Source: Rhizomys pruinosus (Eukaryota; Chordata; Mammalia; Rodentia; Spalacidae). Taken from it: DNA of 64,000 bases. The notes beneath the pieces are model-generated. The model ran no database searches, had not been told where the DNA came from, and saw nothing but the letters and a program-made list of their open reading frames with translations. A program made the position numbers and the translations under genes. Below, piece by piece: positions 9,996 through 22,227 of the stretch. The DNA lies in NCBI GenBank assembly GCA_009823505.1, contig VZQC01001071.1:767092-831091 (forward strand), given 5' to 3'. Numbering within the stretch: position 1 is the first letter of the stretch; each line of letters opens with the position of its first letter.

Positions 9996-11574
9996 CTAAA
10001 CATTTTTAAATTTTGAACTATCTCTTTGAACTATCTCTGAAAACCAGAGAGTATGAAACTTGTAGTAGTGGTCATTGCCAGAAAAGGGAACTGGTTGGCT
10101 GAGCACAAAGCAGTAGGAGAAAACTGTTTCATTTACACACTCATTTTATGTTTGAGAAATATAATTTGTACTGTATCTACACAATAGAGTTTATGTGACA
10201 TTTTGCATCAAGCAATGCCTTCTAAACTATATATCCTGTATATGTTTACTACATGCTATATTTAACTAGAGACATTCTTTTAAAACATTCTATACATAAA
10301 TGTCCTATTGGCTAATGTGTACTTGGAGTTTTTTTTTTCTTTTTACCCAGAAATTCAGTTAACATAGCTACTCACAGATTGCTCTGGATCAGCTTCTTTT
10401 CATTTCCACTCTCACTCTTCCCTCCCATGTGCCCCATCATTGCCATCTCATGACCTCTTATTTTATTATTATTGTTAAGTATGTATGTATATATGTATGT
10501 ACGTACGTATGTATGTATGTATGACCTGTTGAGTTCATTTACTACTGCTTTTATGAATATGTTTAAGACTGACCACTGGTATTAGATAACCCATCAGGGA
10601 ATTCCTTCCTGGAGAAAACTTATTCAGTAGTAATTGATTGCCTACAGCTCTTAATCCAGGGGTGAAACTTTGTGAAAAATCCTCTGTCCAGATTGACTTG
10701 TTAATCTGTGTTGTAATTACACAGGTCTAATTTAGACAACATTATTGAAATTCCATGGGTATAGTCATTTCCTGGGATGCTATCTAGTAGCAGGCATCCT
10801 GATGCTCCAGATCTTATAATCCATCTGTTCTCTTCTGTGATGTCCTCTGACCCTTAGGTATAGGGGTTGCATTGTAGATTTATCAACTGAGTCTGGGCTC
10901 TCCACTCTTTTTATATCATTTGTATCATTTGAATATTCTATATATGACCAGTTTTTCTCTTAAACAATTCTTTGTGTGTGTGGGTACTCATACACTCACA
11001 TAAATGGGAAGTACAGCAGTGTATATAGTGTACTAGGTACTTTGTATGCATTCCTAATTCAGCCCATTAACACTAAAGGATTTGGATGTGGTATGAGGTA
11101 CAGAAAGTTAGACTACCAGTCTGTGATACTTTCTGCTTCTTTTCTAGTTGATTGGGGAACACCCTGAGAAGTAAAAAGCAGCTGGTCCAGAGCAATCTGT
11201 GTCAATATGTTAACCAGACTACTGGGTAAATAAATTCCAGTACATATTAGCCAATAGGATATTATTTATAGAATGTTTTGAGAAGGCTGTCTCTAGTTAA
11301 GTACAGCATGAAGTAAGTCAACATGAAATCTATAGCTTATAAAGGATGGCTTGATGGAAAATGTCACCACATAAGCAAGAATATGTAACAGATATACTGC
11401 CTATAGCAAGACTACAATATCTTACTTTGAGACCTCATATATTAGGAGGAGTCAGAGGATACATATCTGATGTTGGAAGAAAGAGCCAACCTTCCTATTG
11501 TAAAAATCTCCTTGAGCTCACCTGGATTTTTCTAACTTACAAGGGATTCAGGGCTTCTTAGAGTAAACTTACTG
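9996..11574. other. No gene; one tetranucleotide repeat
   Basis: Single-copy-looking sequence. The only structure is a (TATG)n/(TACG) run at about 10482-10523. Confidence 0.5.
10482..10523. repeat. (GTAT)n microsatellite
   Basis: About ten tetranucleotide units with two GTAC variants in the middle. Confidence 0.9.
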
Positions 11575-12010
11575 GCTTAGATTTCCATCAGCGTAACAAA
11601 ATACATAAGAAAGTCAACTTAAAGGAAAAAAGTCTATTTTAGCTCAGAGTTTCAGCGGATTCAATTCTAAGGCAGCTGGCTTCATTACTTTGGTCCTGAG
11701 GTGAGGCAGGTTCTCATGAGGGGATGTATGATGGAAGAGGTTGTTCATTTCATAGCAGCTGGGAAACAAGAAGAAAAGGCTGGGGACAGAATATATTCTG
11801 CAGAATTACATCCTACCCACCCAGTCTGCCCAACTAGATCTTTTGTACCAAAAGCCCACTAGATCTTTTGTACCAAAAGCCCACTAAGCCATGTATGTGT
11901 TAGTTACACATGATTAAGTAAGTATATATAATCACCTCTCAACATCCCTGTCTCTGCTTACTGTTTAAAGGACCACACACTCAACACATGAGCCTCTGAG
12001 AGACATTCTG
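11575..12010 (-). mobile_element. Old LTR-like fragment
   Basis: The layout resembles the LTR family at 42.8-44.8 kb: an AACAAAATAC start, GGCAGCTGG in the middle, and CATGAGCCTCTGAGAGACATTC near the end. It is heavily diverged. It contains a perfect 25-bp tandem duplication at 11833-11857/11858-11882. Confidence 0.4.
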
Positions 12011-12032
12011 GACCTAAACCATAATACTATTG

Positions 12033-12413
12033 TGGTGATTTGAATGAGAAATGTCCTTCATAAACTCAAGCATTTGAGCACTTAGTATCCAGCTTCCAGT
12101 TGGTGGTGCTGTTTGGGGGAAGGTCATGGAGGCTTGATGAGGAGGGTGATCTTGCCGGAAGAAGCACATTCCTGGGGGCAGGCTTGAAAGTTCATAGCCT
12201 TATCCTACTTCCATCCTGCTTTGTCTCTCTGCTTCTAGCATGAGTTTCAAAATGTGAGCTGTCAGTTTTTTTGCTCTGTCTGCCTGTTGCCATGCCTTCC
12301 CAACATGATAGACTCATCCTTTTGGAACCATAAGTTCAAATAAACTCTTCTTTCTATAAGTGGCCTTAGTCATGGTGTTTTGTCACAGCAACAGAAAAAT
12401 AAACAATGTAACT
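12033..12413 (+). mobile_element. MaLR-type LTR (MT/ORR1-like), solo
   Basis: It starts TGTGGTGATTTGAATGAGAAATG, the classic start of rodent MaLR LTRs. A TTCAAATAAACTC poly-A signal region lies at about 12335-12350 and the end is GTCACAGCAACAGAAAAATAAACA. No internal region or partner LTR is adjacent. Confidence 0.85.
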
Positions 12414-12651
12414 GTTAAGTAGCTCTTTTATGATCATAGGAATTCTGTTACAGAGACATATATGAAAATGGTTACACTTTTAAATATTTATAAAACAGAG
12501 TGACTGATAGGAGAAAGGGGATGAAAAGATAGATGAGAGCTATGTAAATAAGCACCCAGAGAAAGATGAGCTTTCTACATCTCATAAAGATGTTGTTTAG
12601 CCTTTCAAAATATAATTGTATTGCTTACTGGTATGTGTGAGTTACACAGGA

Positions 12652-12882
12652 TTTTTTAAAATGTTTTATTTATTATTTTTATTTTATGTTTGTAAGTGTA
12701 TTGCCTGCATGTATGTAAGTGCACCCATGTCATGCAATGCCCATGGAGGTCAGAATAGGGCAACAGATCCTCTGGAACTGGAGTTACAGATAGTTATTAG
12801 CCATGAATTAGGAATCAAACCCGGGTCCTCTTCAAGAGCAGCCAGTGCTCTTAACCACTGAGCCATATCTCCAGCCCCAAAA
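12652..12882 (-). mobile_element. B2/B3 SINE (minus)
   Basis: Antisense element with TTTTATTTATTATTTTTATTT as its tail and CTCTTAACCACTGAGCCATATCTCCAGCCCC as the complement of the tRNA-like head. Confidence 0.85.
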
Positions 12883-12884
12883 GT

Positions 12885-13988
12885 TATATATGTTAAAACA
12901 GATACAGCATTATCATAAATGCTACAGTTTATTGAAATCTTGTTTGAGACCCTATAGAGCCTGTAGAAGTCTTATAGTTAGTCTCTGGGAGCCAGAAAGA
13001 TTAGGCTTTAAGATTTGTTTGTTCTTTATTAGCTGGGAACTTGGCCAGGCTGCTTAACCTCTCTGAAACTCACATTTTTTTCTTATCTGAAATGTGGGAG
13101 TGATATTATTAGCACTTAATTCATAGAGTTTTTAAGATTAAGTGAGAAAATGCAAAGGATTCAGAAAGAGTTGGGATACTGTGCTGGCTTCCCAGGGACT
13201 GGCATCTGTGGTTGTTATCATTTAATATTAATGCCTGAAATTTCAAAAAGACAAATATTTTGCAAGACTTGTCAGTGACAATTAAGAGTTTCAATCCACT
13301 TTCTCCAAAACAATATGTTGCAATGAAGCACAAGTCTACCTTGAAAGATTTTGTAAATGTTTTTTAGATGAAAACTATTCTTACTTTCTTATCCTGGAAA
13401 AGGAGTGCACATATATATCTATTCTACTGCTTTATGGAATATACTGTGGATATGCTTCTGTTGTGTGTTCTGTTCTGTTCTGTTGTGGACATGTTCTGTC
13501 TTCTCTTCTCAGTTGTGGTTTCAGAACAGGCTTCTATGTTCACCTCTACATGTCTAGTGCCTTCCAAAACAAAAGCTGACAAACATTTTCAAAGGAATAT
13601 TAAAATATAGCAGATAAAAATTTAAGAACCATTCTCTGTAATTTTTAATTCTTCACTCTGTATTACTAGATTTTTATGGCTAAATATGTAGTATCATTTG
13701 AGATTATCTTTAGAGTAATGCAGAAAAGTTTAGTGATATTTAGTGGCATATAGTCATTTCTCAGATTGTACATTCTTCTTTCTAACCACAGCATTTCACT
13801 TAGCAAATGCCACTTCTGACTCCCAGTAGTTACTCAGATTTTTCTCATTATTTGATCAAGGGCATGTACTTTCCAGTATCTAATAAACTTTCCCACAAAT
13901 TGAGAACTTGAATGTTATGTAATGATAATTTAACCAAGAATGTCACTCTCAGAAATGAAAATAAGCAGGTAGATTGCATGCTCTATTT
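12885..13988. other. No recognisable feature
   Basis: About 1.1 kb of AT-rich sequence before the L1 5' end. Short open frames here show no domain. Confidence 0.5.
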
Positions 13989-13989
13989 A

Positions 13990-14556
13990 AAAAAAAACTA
14001 TTTTTGAGGTTCAAATCACTAGCCTGCCTTGCATAGAGGCTGCTGCTGGACACCAGAGCAGCTGAAGCACAGGGTGCAGGCCAGCAGGTAGGCGTGTCAG
14101 CCAGGAGGATCTTGGGAGTTGAGGTTTGAATCCTTGGCCTGCCTTGCATAGAGGGTGCTGATGCATACCAGGGCAGTGGGCTAAGCAAGCAACTCCCCCC
14201 TCCCCCACTGCCAACTGGAACTCCAGAGGGAGTTTCCAGTAAGCCCTACAACCAATGAGGAGGAGCTGGCTGGCAGCAGAGGGAATACAGTGCTCAGAAG
14301 GTGTCATCTGGGTTGTTACCCACCCAGTTCTTGCAGAACAGAAAGGGAAGAGTGAACTATACCTTCCAGCATATAAGCAAAATTGAAAGCCTGAAACCTA
14401 GACAAATCAACACTCTGAAAATAAGGAGAATACAACAAAGGCACCTGAAGGAATCAAGGAAAGCAATCCTTCAACATGGTGAAGAGACATTAGAGATTAG
14501 CATCAGATTACAGGCAAAAGACAAACCACATGCCAAGAGCACAACAAAACAACAAT
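13990..14556 (+). promoter_or_regulatory. L1 5' UTR with two 115-bp-spaced monomer copies
   Basis: The blocks starting TTGAGGT at 14004 and 14119 are homologous, sharing the CCTGCCTTGCATAGAGG core with a 115-bp spacing. Tandem monomers are the usual promoter units of muroid L1s. After the second monomer comes a non-repeated tether with a C-rich run (14197-14212), and then the ORF1 start. Confidence 0.7.
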
Positions 14557-15955
14557 ATGGGAAAAGCACAGAATAACTCCACACTAAACTCTATGGAGCC
14601 TGTGGAGGACTCCTACAATGGGATCTACCTAGAGGTAACCCAGGACACAGATAGTAGAATAACAATCACGGATATATTCAAAGAAATCATAGAATTAAGG
14701 GGAGAGAATGAAAAACTCAGAAAGAACCTAGAGGGAGACAATGACAAACTTTGGAAAGAACTAAAAGGAGAAAATGATAGAATCCAGAAAGAGCTAGAGG
14801 GAGAGAATGACAAACTCCAGAAGGAAGTGGAAACACTGAAAAGATCCCATGCTGAAATGAAAAAGGAAACAAATGAGCGAAACAGGCACTACAAGAAAAG
14901 ATAGAGAAGCTCCAAAAGTAAGAGGAAATACTAAAGAAATCACAGGATGAAATGAAAAAGGAAATCACGCAGTCATTTAATCAAAAGGAAAGAATGGGAA
15001 AAAGCCTCAGAAGCAGAATGGAAGTAGCAGAACAAAAGAATATCAGACCTAGAAGATAACACAGAAGAACAAAAAAGCTTAAGTAAACACTATGAAAAAT
15101 TTAAAAATACACAAGAGTGGAACCACTAGGAAATGTTGGACACTATGAAAAGACCAAACCTCCACAAAATAGGGATAGAGGAAGGAGAAGAATCCCAAGA
15201 GAATGGTATTGATCGGATTGTCAACAGAATAATAGATGAAAATTTCCCCAAATTTAAAAAAGAGACAAACGCATACAAATACAAGAAGCACATAGAATAC
15301 CAAATAGACTAGACCAGAAAAGAAACTCCCCTTACCATATCATAGTTAAAAAGCTAGAGGCCCGAAACAAAGACAAAATTCTGAAAGCCATGAAAGAAAA
15401 ACAAGTTACATATAAGGGGAAAACTATCAGAATTACACCTGAATTTTCAGTGCAAACTATGAAAGCAAGAAGAACGTGGACCAAAGCATTCCCAGAGCTA
15501 AATGACTGTAAATGCCAACCCAGGTTACTATACCCAGAAAAAGTGTCAATTCTAGTTGAAGGAAAGAGAAAAATCTTCCATGACATAAACAAGTTGAAAG
15601 AATACATGTCCATGGGGCTGGAGATATGGCTCAGGAGTTAAGAGCACCAACTACTCTTACAGAGGACCCGAGTTTGATTCCCAGCACCCTCATGGTGGCT
15701 AAGAACCATCTTTAACTCAAGTTCCAGGGTAATCTGACACCCTCTTCTGACTTCCACAGCACTGCATGACACAGGTGCACCAACCTACATGCAGACAGTA
15801 CATTCATGCACATAAAAATAATAATAAATAAATAAAATAGAACAAAAAGAATACATGTCTAGAAAACCAACACTTCAGAGAATACTTGAAGCAATTCAAA
15901 GGACAGAGGAGAGGAACAACTACCCCCAGGTACCTTGAAAGAGAAATTAATAAAG
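14557..15955 (+). pseudogene. L1 ORF1 (RNA-binding protein), broken
   Basis: ORF1 protein is the trimeric RNA-binding chaperone of the L1 particle. The ATG at 14557 opens a frame with a coiled coil built from a 14-residue repeat (GEN-DKL-KEL pattern, codons around 50-90). This is a 42-bp DNA repeat comparable to the length-polymorphic region of rodent ORF1. The frame breaks at 14904: the expected glutamine-rich helix continues in another frame. The C-terminal domain is recognisable at 15390-15610 ([34 protein letters not shown]). A B2 then interrupts it, and the last residues resume at 15860. Confidence 0.88.
15611..15845 (+). mobile_element. B2 SINE inside L1 ORF1
   Basis: Full B2. The flanks AAAGAATACATGTC at 15597-15610 and 15846-15859 are identical (14-bp target duplication), so the B2 is younger than the L1. 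Confidence 0.95.
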
Positions 15956-15987
15956 CAGAATTTTGGAAGTAGAAACCTAGACCAAAA

Positions 15988-18900
15988 ATGCAAAAGGATA
16001 ATAAGGTGAAAGGAAGCAACACACATCTCTCAATTATAACCTTAAATATTAATGGACTAAATTCCCCAATCAAAAGGCATAGACTGGGAGAATGGATTAG
16101 GAAACAGAATCCACTGATATATGGTCTACAAGAAGCCCATCTCAACTTCAAGGATAGGCACCAACTTAAAGTGAAGGATTGAAAAAAAATATTCTACGCA
16201 AATGTACCAAAAAGAAAGCAGGAGTTGCTATTTTAATATCAGACAAAATAGACTTCAAAGTAGAAGCAATTAGAAGAGACAAAGAGGGCCATTACATCCT
16301 TATTAAAGGGAAAATAAACCACAAAGACTTCACAAACATGAATATATATGCACCAAACTCCGTTGCACCGATCTTTATAAACACAACTCTACAGGCCCTA
16401 AAGGCACAGATTAACCCCAGCACACTCATAGTAGGGGACTTCAATACCCCACTCAGTCCTTTGGACAGATCAACTGGACAAACAATAAACAGAGAGACAT
16501 CTGAAATGAACAATACAATACAGCAAATGGACCTCACAGACATCTTCCAAATATTCCACCCAAGCACCAGAGAATACACTTTCTACTCAGCACCCCAGAG
16601 ATCATTCTCCAAAATTGACCACATACTTGGACACAGAAAAACCCTCAACAAATACAAAAAAAAAAACAAAACCCTGAAATAATTTCATGCATTCTATCGG
16701 ACCATAGTGCAATAAAGCTCAATATCAACATCAAGATAAGCCCTGCTACATACATGTATACATGGAGACTAAACAACACACTCCTGAATAATGAATGGGT
16801 CAAGGTGGAAATAAAGAAAGAAATAGGGGGCTAGAGAGATGGCCTAGTGGTTAAGAGCACTGACCGCTCTTACAGAGGACCCGGGTTTGATCCCCAGCAC
16901 CCACATGGTGGCCGAGAACTGTCCGAAACTCCAATTCCAGGAGAACTCCAGTTCCAGGGGAATCCGACACCCTCTTCTGACCTCTGCAGCATTGCATGAC
17001 ACGGGTGCACAAACCTGCATGCAGACAGTACATTCATACACATACAGAAATAAATAAAATTTAAAAAAAGAAAGAAAGAAAAGCATTCCTGGAACTAAAT
17101 GGCAATGACAGCACAACACAACAAAACCTATGGGACACTTTAAAAGCAGTCCTAAGAGGGTAGTTTATAGCGCTGGGTGCCTACATTAAAAAAAAAAAAA
17201 ACAGAAACAGAAACAGCACAAATAAACAAGCTAACACTGCAGCTAAAAACACTTGAAAGACAAAAACAAATGAACCCTAAACCCAACAGACAGGAAGAAA
17301 TAACAAAAATTAGAGCAGAAATCAATGAAATAGAATCAAAGAAAACAATACAAGAAATCAACAAATCCAAAAGTTGATTATTTGAAAGAATAAACAAGAT
17401 AGACAGACCTCTAGCCCAATTAACCAAAAGAAAGAAAGAACAACTCCAAATCAATACAATTCATGATGAAAGGGGAAACATCACAACAATGAAAAGATCC
17501 AGACAATCATAAGGGAATACTTCAAAAACCTATACCCTACTAAATTTGAAAACCTAAGTGAAATTAATGAATACCTGCAATCCGGGGAATCACCAAAGCT
17601 AAACCAAGAAAAGATTGAAAGCTTAAACGGACCCATAATATATGAAGAAATTGAAAATGTAATAAGAGACCTCCCAACTAAAAAATGTCCAGGCCCCGAT
17701 GGTTTCACATCAGAATTCTATAAAACATTTAAAGAGGATTTACAGCCATCATTATTCAAACTGTTCAGAAGGATACAAGCAGAGGGAAATCTCCTAAATT
17801 CCTTCTATTAAGCCAGCATCACTCTAATACCAAAACCAGGCAAGGATGCAACCAGAAAAGAGAACTACAGACCCATCTAATTAATGAACTCAGATGCAAA
17901 AATCCCCAACAAAATACTTGCAAACTGTATACAGACCCACATCAAAAAGATCATCCACCATGATCAAGTTTGATTCATACCAGAAATGCAGGGATGGTTC
18001 ATCAAGTGAAAATCAATAAATATCATAAAACACATAAATGGACTGAAGGACAAAAACCACATGATCCTCTCAATTGATGCAGAAAAAGCCTTCGACAAAA
18101 TCCAGCATCCCTTCATGATTAAAGTACTAGAGGGAACTGGACTGGGAGGATCATTCCTCAATATAATCAAAGCCATATACAAAATTCACAGCCAGCATCA
18201 TCTTAAATAGAGAAAAGTCAGGATTCCCCGTAAAGATAGGAGCCCCAAAAGGCTGCTCCTTGTCACCATTCCTCTTCAATATAGTGCTTGAAACACTGGC
18301 TAGACATTGCTAGGGCAATAAGGCAAGAAAAGAAAATTAAAGGAGTTCTAATTGGAAAAGAGGAAGTCAAACTATCCCTTTTTGCAGATGACATGATAGT
18401 TTACCTAAGGGATGCTAAAAACTCCACCAGAAAACTCCTGGAAATGATTAAGAGTTTCAGTAAAGTGGTGGGGTACAAAATTAGCCTAGAAAAATGATAG
18501 CCTTTCTTTATACCAACAACAAGCAACTGAAGAAGAAATACAAGGAGACCTTCCCAATCATGATAGCCTCAAAAAACAATAAGATACCTAGGAACAAACC
18601 TAACCAAAGACACCAAAGATCTCTACAACAAAAATTATAAACTCCTGAAGAAGACATCAAAAGATGGAAAGACTTTCCATGCTCATGGATTGGAAAAATT
18701 AACATAGTAAAAATATCCATTCTACCAAAATTAATATACCAATTCAATGCAATTCCAATTAAAATCCCTAAGACATTCTTCACAGGCTTGGAAAAAATTC
18801 TTAAATTCATATGGAACAACAAAAGACCATGAATAGCTAAAGCAACCCTGAATTAAAAATCCAATACAGGGGGATTTCTATACCATACATCAAACTATAC

Positions 18901-20056
18901 TGCAGGGCTTTAGTCATAAAAACAGCCTGGTACTGGCACAAAAACAGACCTGTAGACCAATGGAACAAAACTGAAGATCCAAACTTGAGCACACACAATT
19001 TCAGCCACCTCATATTTGACAAGGGGGCCCAAAAGACTCAATGGAGGAACGACAGCATCTTCAGCAAATGGTGTTGGCAAAACTGGATCACTTGTCAAAG
19101 AATAAAATTAAATCCCTACCTCTCACCCTGAACAAAAATCAACTCCAAATGGATCAAAGACCTCAATGTGAAACCCCAAACTCTGAAGGTGATAGAAGAA
19201 AAAGTTGGCAGCAACCTACAAGACGTAGGCATAGGAAAATACTTTCTAAATCTAACAGCAGCTGCACAAAAAATAAGTTTGACAATTGACAAGTGGGACC
19301 TTATTAAACTCAAAAATTTCTGTACAGCAAAAGAAGCAATCGGGGAACTGAAGAGTGGGAGGGAACCTTCACTGCTGACACATCTGACAGAGCATTAACT
19401 TCCAAAATATATAAACTACTCAAAAAACAAATGACTCACTCAAAAGATGGAGTAAAGAGCTGAACAGAAACGTCACAAGCGAGGAAATAGAGGTGGCTGA
19501 GAAACATCTTAAAGAGTGTCCAACATCGCTAATAATTAAGGAAATGCAAATTAAAACCACTTTGAGATATCATCTCACTCCAATAAAGCTGGCTAGGATC
19601 AAGAAAACAAATGATATCAAATAGTGGAGAGGTTGTGAGGAAAGGGGAACACTCATCCACTGATGGTGGGAATGCAAACTTGTACAACCACTATGGAAAG
19701 CAGTGTGGAGAACCCTTAAAAGACTCAAAATGAGCTTACCACCTGACCTAGTCATACCACTCCTGGGTATATACCCACAAGACTCATTTTACTGCAGAGA
19801 TACATGCACAGCAATGCTTATTGTAGCTCTGTTCACAATAGCAAGGAACTAGAACCAACCCAAGTGCCCCTCAACCAATGAGTGGATAGAGAAAATGTGG
19901 TACATTTACACAATGGAGTTCTGTGCAGCAGTAAAGAAAGAGGACATCATGAACTTTGCAGGTAAATGGTTGGAACTAGAATATTTTTTGGTAAGTGAAG
20001 CAACACATTCCCAGAAAAACAAAAGACAAATGGTATCCCTCATCTGCAGATGCTAG
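15988..20056 (+). pseudogene. L1 ORF2 (endonuclease/reverse transcriptase), broken
   Basis: ORF2 protein nicks target DNA and copies L1 RNA onto it. An ATG at 15988 precedes a KGSN...LNINGL endonuclease start. Recognisable pieces are QEAHLNF (active-site Glu retained), [42 protein letters not shown] (18380-18410, RT active site) and a decayed Cys-rich end before the TAG at 20054-20056. Stops (for example after DRHQLKVKD at 16183) and frameshifts occur throughout. A B2 interrupts it at 16827-17065. No functional product is expected. Confidence 0.92.
16827..17065 (+). mobile_element. B2 SINE inside L1 ORF2
   Basis: Full B2 flanked by AAAGAAAGAAA on both sides (about 16813-16823 and in the tail around 17067-17085). 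It carries the AATTCCAGGAGAACTCCAG extra block. Confidence 0.94.
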
Positions 20057-21545
20057 CGCCAAGTATCTAGTTGTAAGGCAAACTGAGGAACATTAATGTT
20101 AAAGTCCTTGTGATCTGAAAACAACTGTGCTCTTATATTCTGAGTCCCTAGACAGATTCTAAAACTAACCTACCATTTATTCTCAGACCTTGGATTTTTG
20201 GTATATGATTGGAGGGTATGTATGGATCTTTTAGACTAATATAAAATTAAAATGGAAGAATGTGAATCAAGAAATATGATATGGAAATAACATACAGTTT
20301 GTTTTCAAAAGATACAATTTTAATATAGGTGCAACATATCAGGCAGGTGTAACTTAGCCTTTCTGGGTGCTTAACAACCATACTTAACGCCCATACCAAT
20401 TTGGCCGAGGGACCTAATGGATAACTTCATTCCTTGCCCTCAGAGGTCAAACAAGTCTTCGGGAACTATGCATGGAGGCAGCTCTTGAAATGTCCTGCAA
20501 ATGTGGGTCACCAGTCTTCCTGTTCAGGGAGATCTTGGAGATCCACTAATGGGACTTCAGTCAGTATCTAATCTATAAGGAGGAAAGTCTGCTCATGCTT
20601 CAGAAAAGGAAAAGCCAAAAAAAAAAAAAACAAACCCCGAGAGACTCCTGAGTACCAGATCCTCAACAGACCTCAAGAAAACAAAAATCCTGGTTAATCT
20701 GGGCTAACTGTGTGGCCTTAAGCATCCAAAAGGCAAGTAAAACCAGAAATAATCAGTAAGACCAGAGAAATTGTACTTCGGATATAAAACTTGAAATGTT
20801 AGTAAAAAGACAAAAAGAAAAAAGAGAGAGCACTGTTGTTTGGCCTGTCTTCAATTCTTACTGGCAAGTGCATCTACTCTGTGGCTGCCACTGCTTGTGC
20901 CACTCTTCAAAGACATGAAACACAGCTTTTTAACCCTCCAATATGGAGTGAAGACTCATGTCTCTCCAAGAATCCTCCACACCTTCAATGCCAGATGGAG
21001 AGTACTGAGATACCTAGCTTGTGGTCTAAACAGCTAAGGGGATGTCAGCCTCGTCAGAATATAAACCGCCATTGTTGGACTACCTGCTATATCATGGAGG
21101 CCAGTGGAGGGGGATCAAGACAGGACATGTACTTACTGGACTTCATTTGGGGGACCATGGGAGGGAAAGACCTCAATGTGGAGCAGAAGTGCAGAATTGA
21201 TGGTTGTTTGGGATTGCCAAGGAGGAACCTTGGAGCATGTCCTTAAGGAAAACATGACAGCTTTTAGAAAAAAATACCCCTCTAATTCAGGTGATATGTG
21301 TATGCATGTATGTATATATTTATGTATATATAACTATGTATATATGTTGAAGCAAAACAAGTTAGAGAGAACAACAACAACAACAAAAGAACTGGGAAAA
21401 AACTCTGGAAAGACTCAGAAAAAGATGCAAGACATGTATGGCAGGGTGCAGGGACTCAGGTGGGGTGGGGGGCATGGAAAGGGAAGTGACTCTAAATTTG
21501 ATTGAGAAATGATGTATGATTTATGGAAAAAGTTTAATAATAAAA
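20057..21545 (+). mobile_element. L1 3' UTR, long form
   Basis: This 1.5-kb 3' UTR contains TTTGGCCTGTCTTCAATTC (20840s) and the GGACATG...GGGACCATGGGAGGGAAAG block. It also has a G-rich stretch (GGTGGGGTGGGGGGCATGG, about 21459-21477) before TCTAAATTTGATT and the A-rich end. The antisense copies at 481-1257 and 48718-49950 share these blocks. Confidence 0.85.
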
Positions 21546-21961
21546 AATAGAAACTGAAAAAAACTTTTTTTAGTGAAAGAGAAAAGAAATTTTGAAGGTA
21601 GGTCTTATTGGTAATACTCAAGTATTCTCATATTTGCTTCATTTTCTATATAATATATGAACATGCAAGACATATATACTAAATATTATAGGATTTCAAT
21701 TTACCAAATGGAAAAGCATACCTCTGTTTAGCACAGGAAAGTTTAGAGGAGTAAACAACAATGTCAGGAAATACATGCTGGTGTGATGCTTCAGAGGGAT
21801 CACATTTCAGAAGCTCTACCATTATTGTAATGCTTCTTTCCACACATCACTTAGCCTACCCACAAATCCAGTAAGTTTCTAATGTGTGCAGGGCATTTTC
21901 TATGCAAAATCTTCTGGCATATGATCCTTATGCCTATTGCTATCATTTTGATTAAACTATT

Positions 21962-22209
21962 TTTTAATTTTTTTAAATTTTATTTATTTTTGTATGTGTA
22001 TGAACGTACTGTCTGCATGTAGGTTTGTGCACCCGTGTCGTGCAATGCCGCGGAGGCCAGAAGAGGGTCTCTGATTCCCCTGGAACTGGAGTTCTCCTGG
22101 AATTGGAGTTACAGACAGTTCTTAGCCGCCATGTGGGTGCTGTGGATCGAACCTGGGTCCTCTGCAAGAGCAATCCGTGCTCTTAACCGCTAAGCTATCT
22201 CTCCAACCC
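21962..22209 (-). mobile_element. B2 SINE (minus) with 18-bp target duplication
   Basis: Antisense B2. CATTTTGATTAAACTATT is duplicated exactly at 21944-21961 and 22210-22227. It has only a few changes relative to the plus-strand B2 copies. Confidence 0.96.
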
Positions 22210-22227
22210 CATTTTGATTAAACTATT

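Larger units (their letters stand above)
13990..21545 (+). mobile_element. Near full-length L1 retrotransposon, decayed
   Basis: All L1 parts are present in order: 5' UTR with repeated monomers, ORF1, ORF2 and a 1.5-kb 3' UTR ending in A-rich sequence near 21530-21560. Two B2 SINEs entered later (15611-15845, 16827-17065). Many stops and frameshifts make both ORFs dead. The element belongs to a different, older lineage from the minus-strand L1 at 57-62 kb. Their protein sequences are alike, but the 3' UTRs differ. Confidence 0.93.

Noticed and set aside
13949..14307. Minus-strand frames over the L1 5' UTR as an antisense ORF (ORF0-like)
   Set aside because: 98 codons at most, cysteine/serine rich, and no match to a known start context. 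They are more simply explained by GC-rich monomer sequence.
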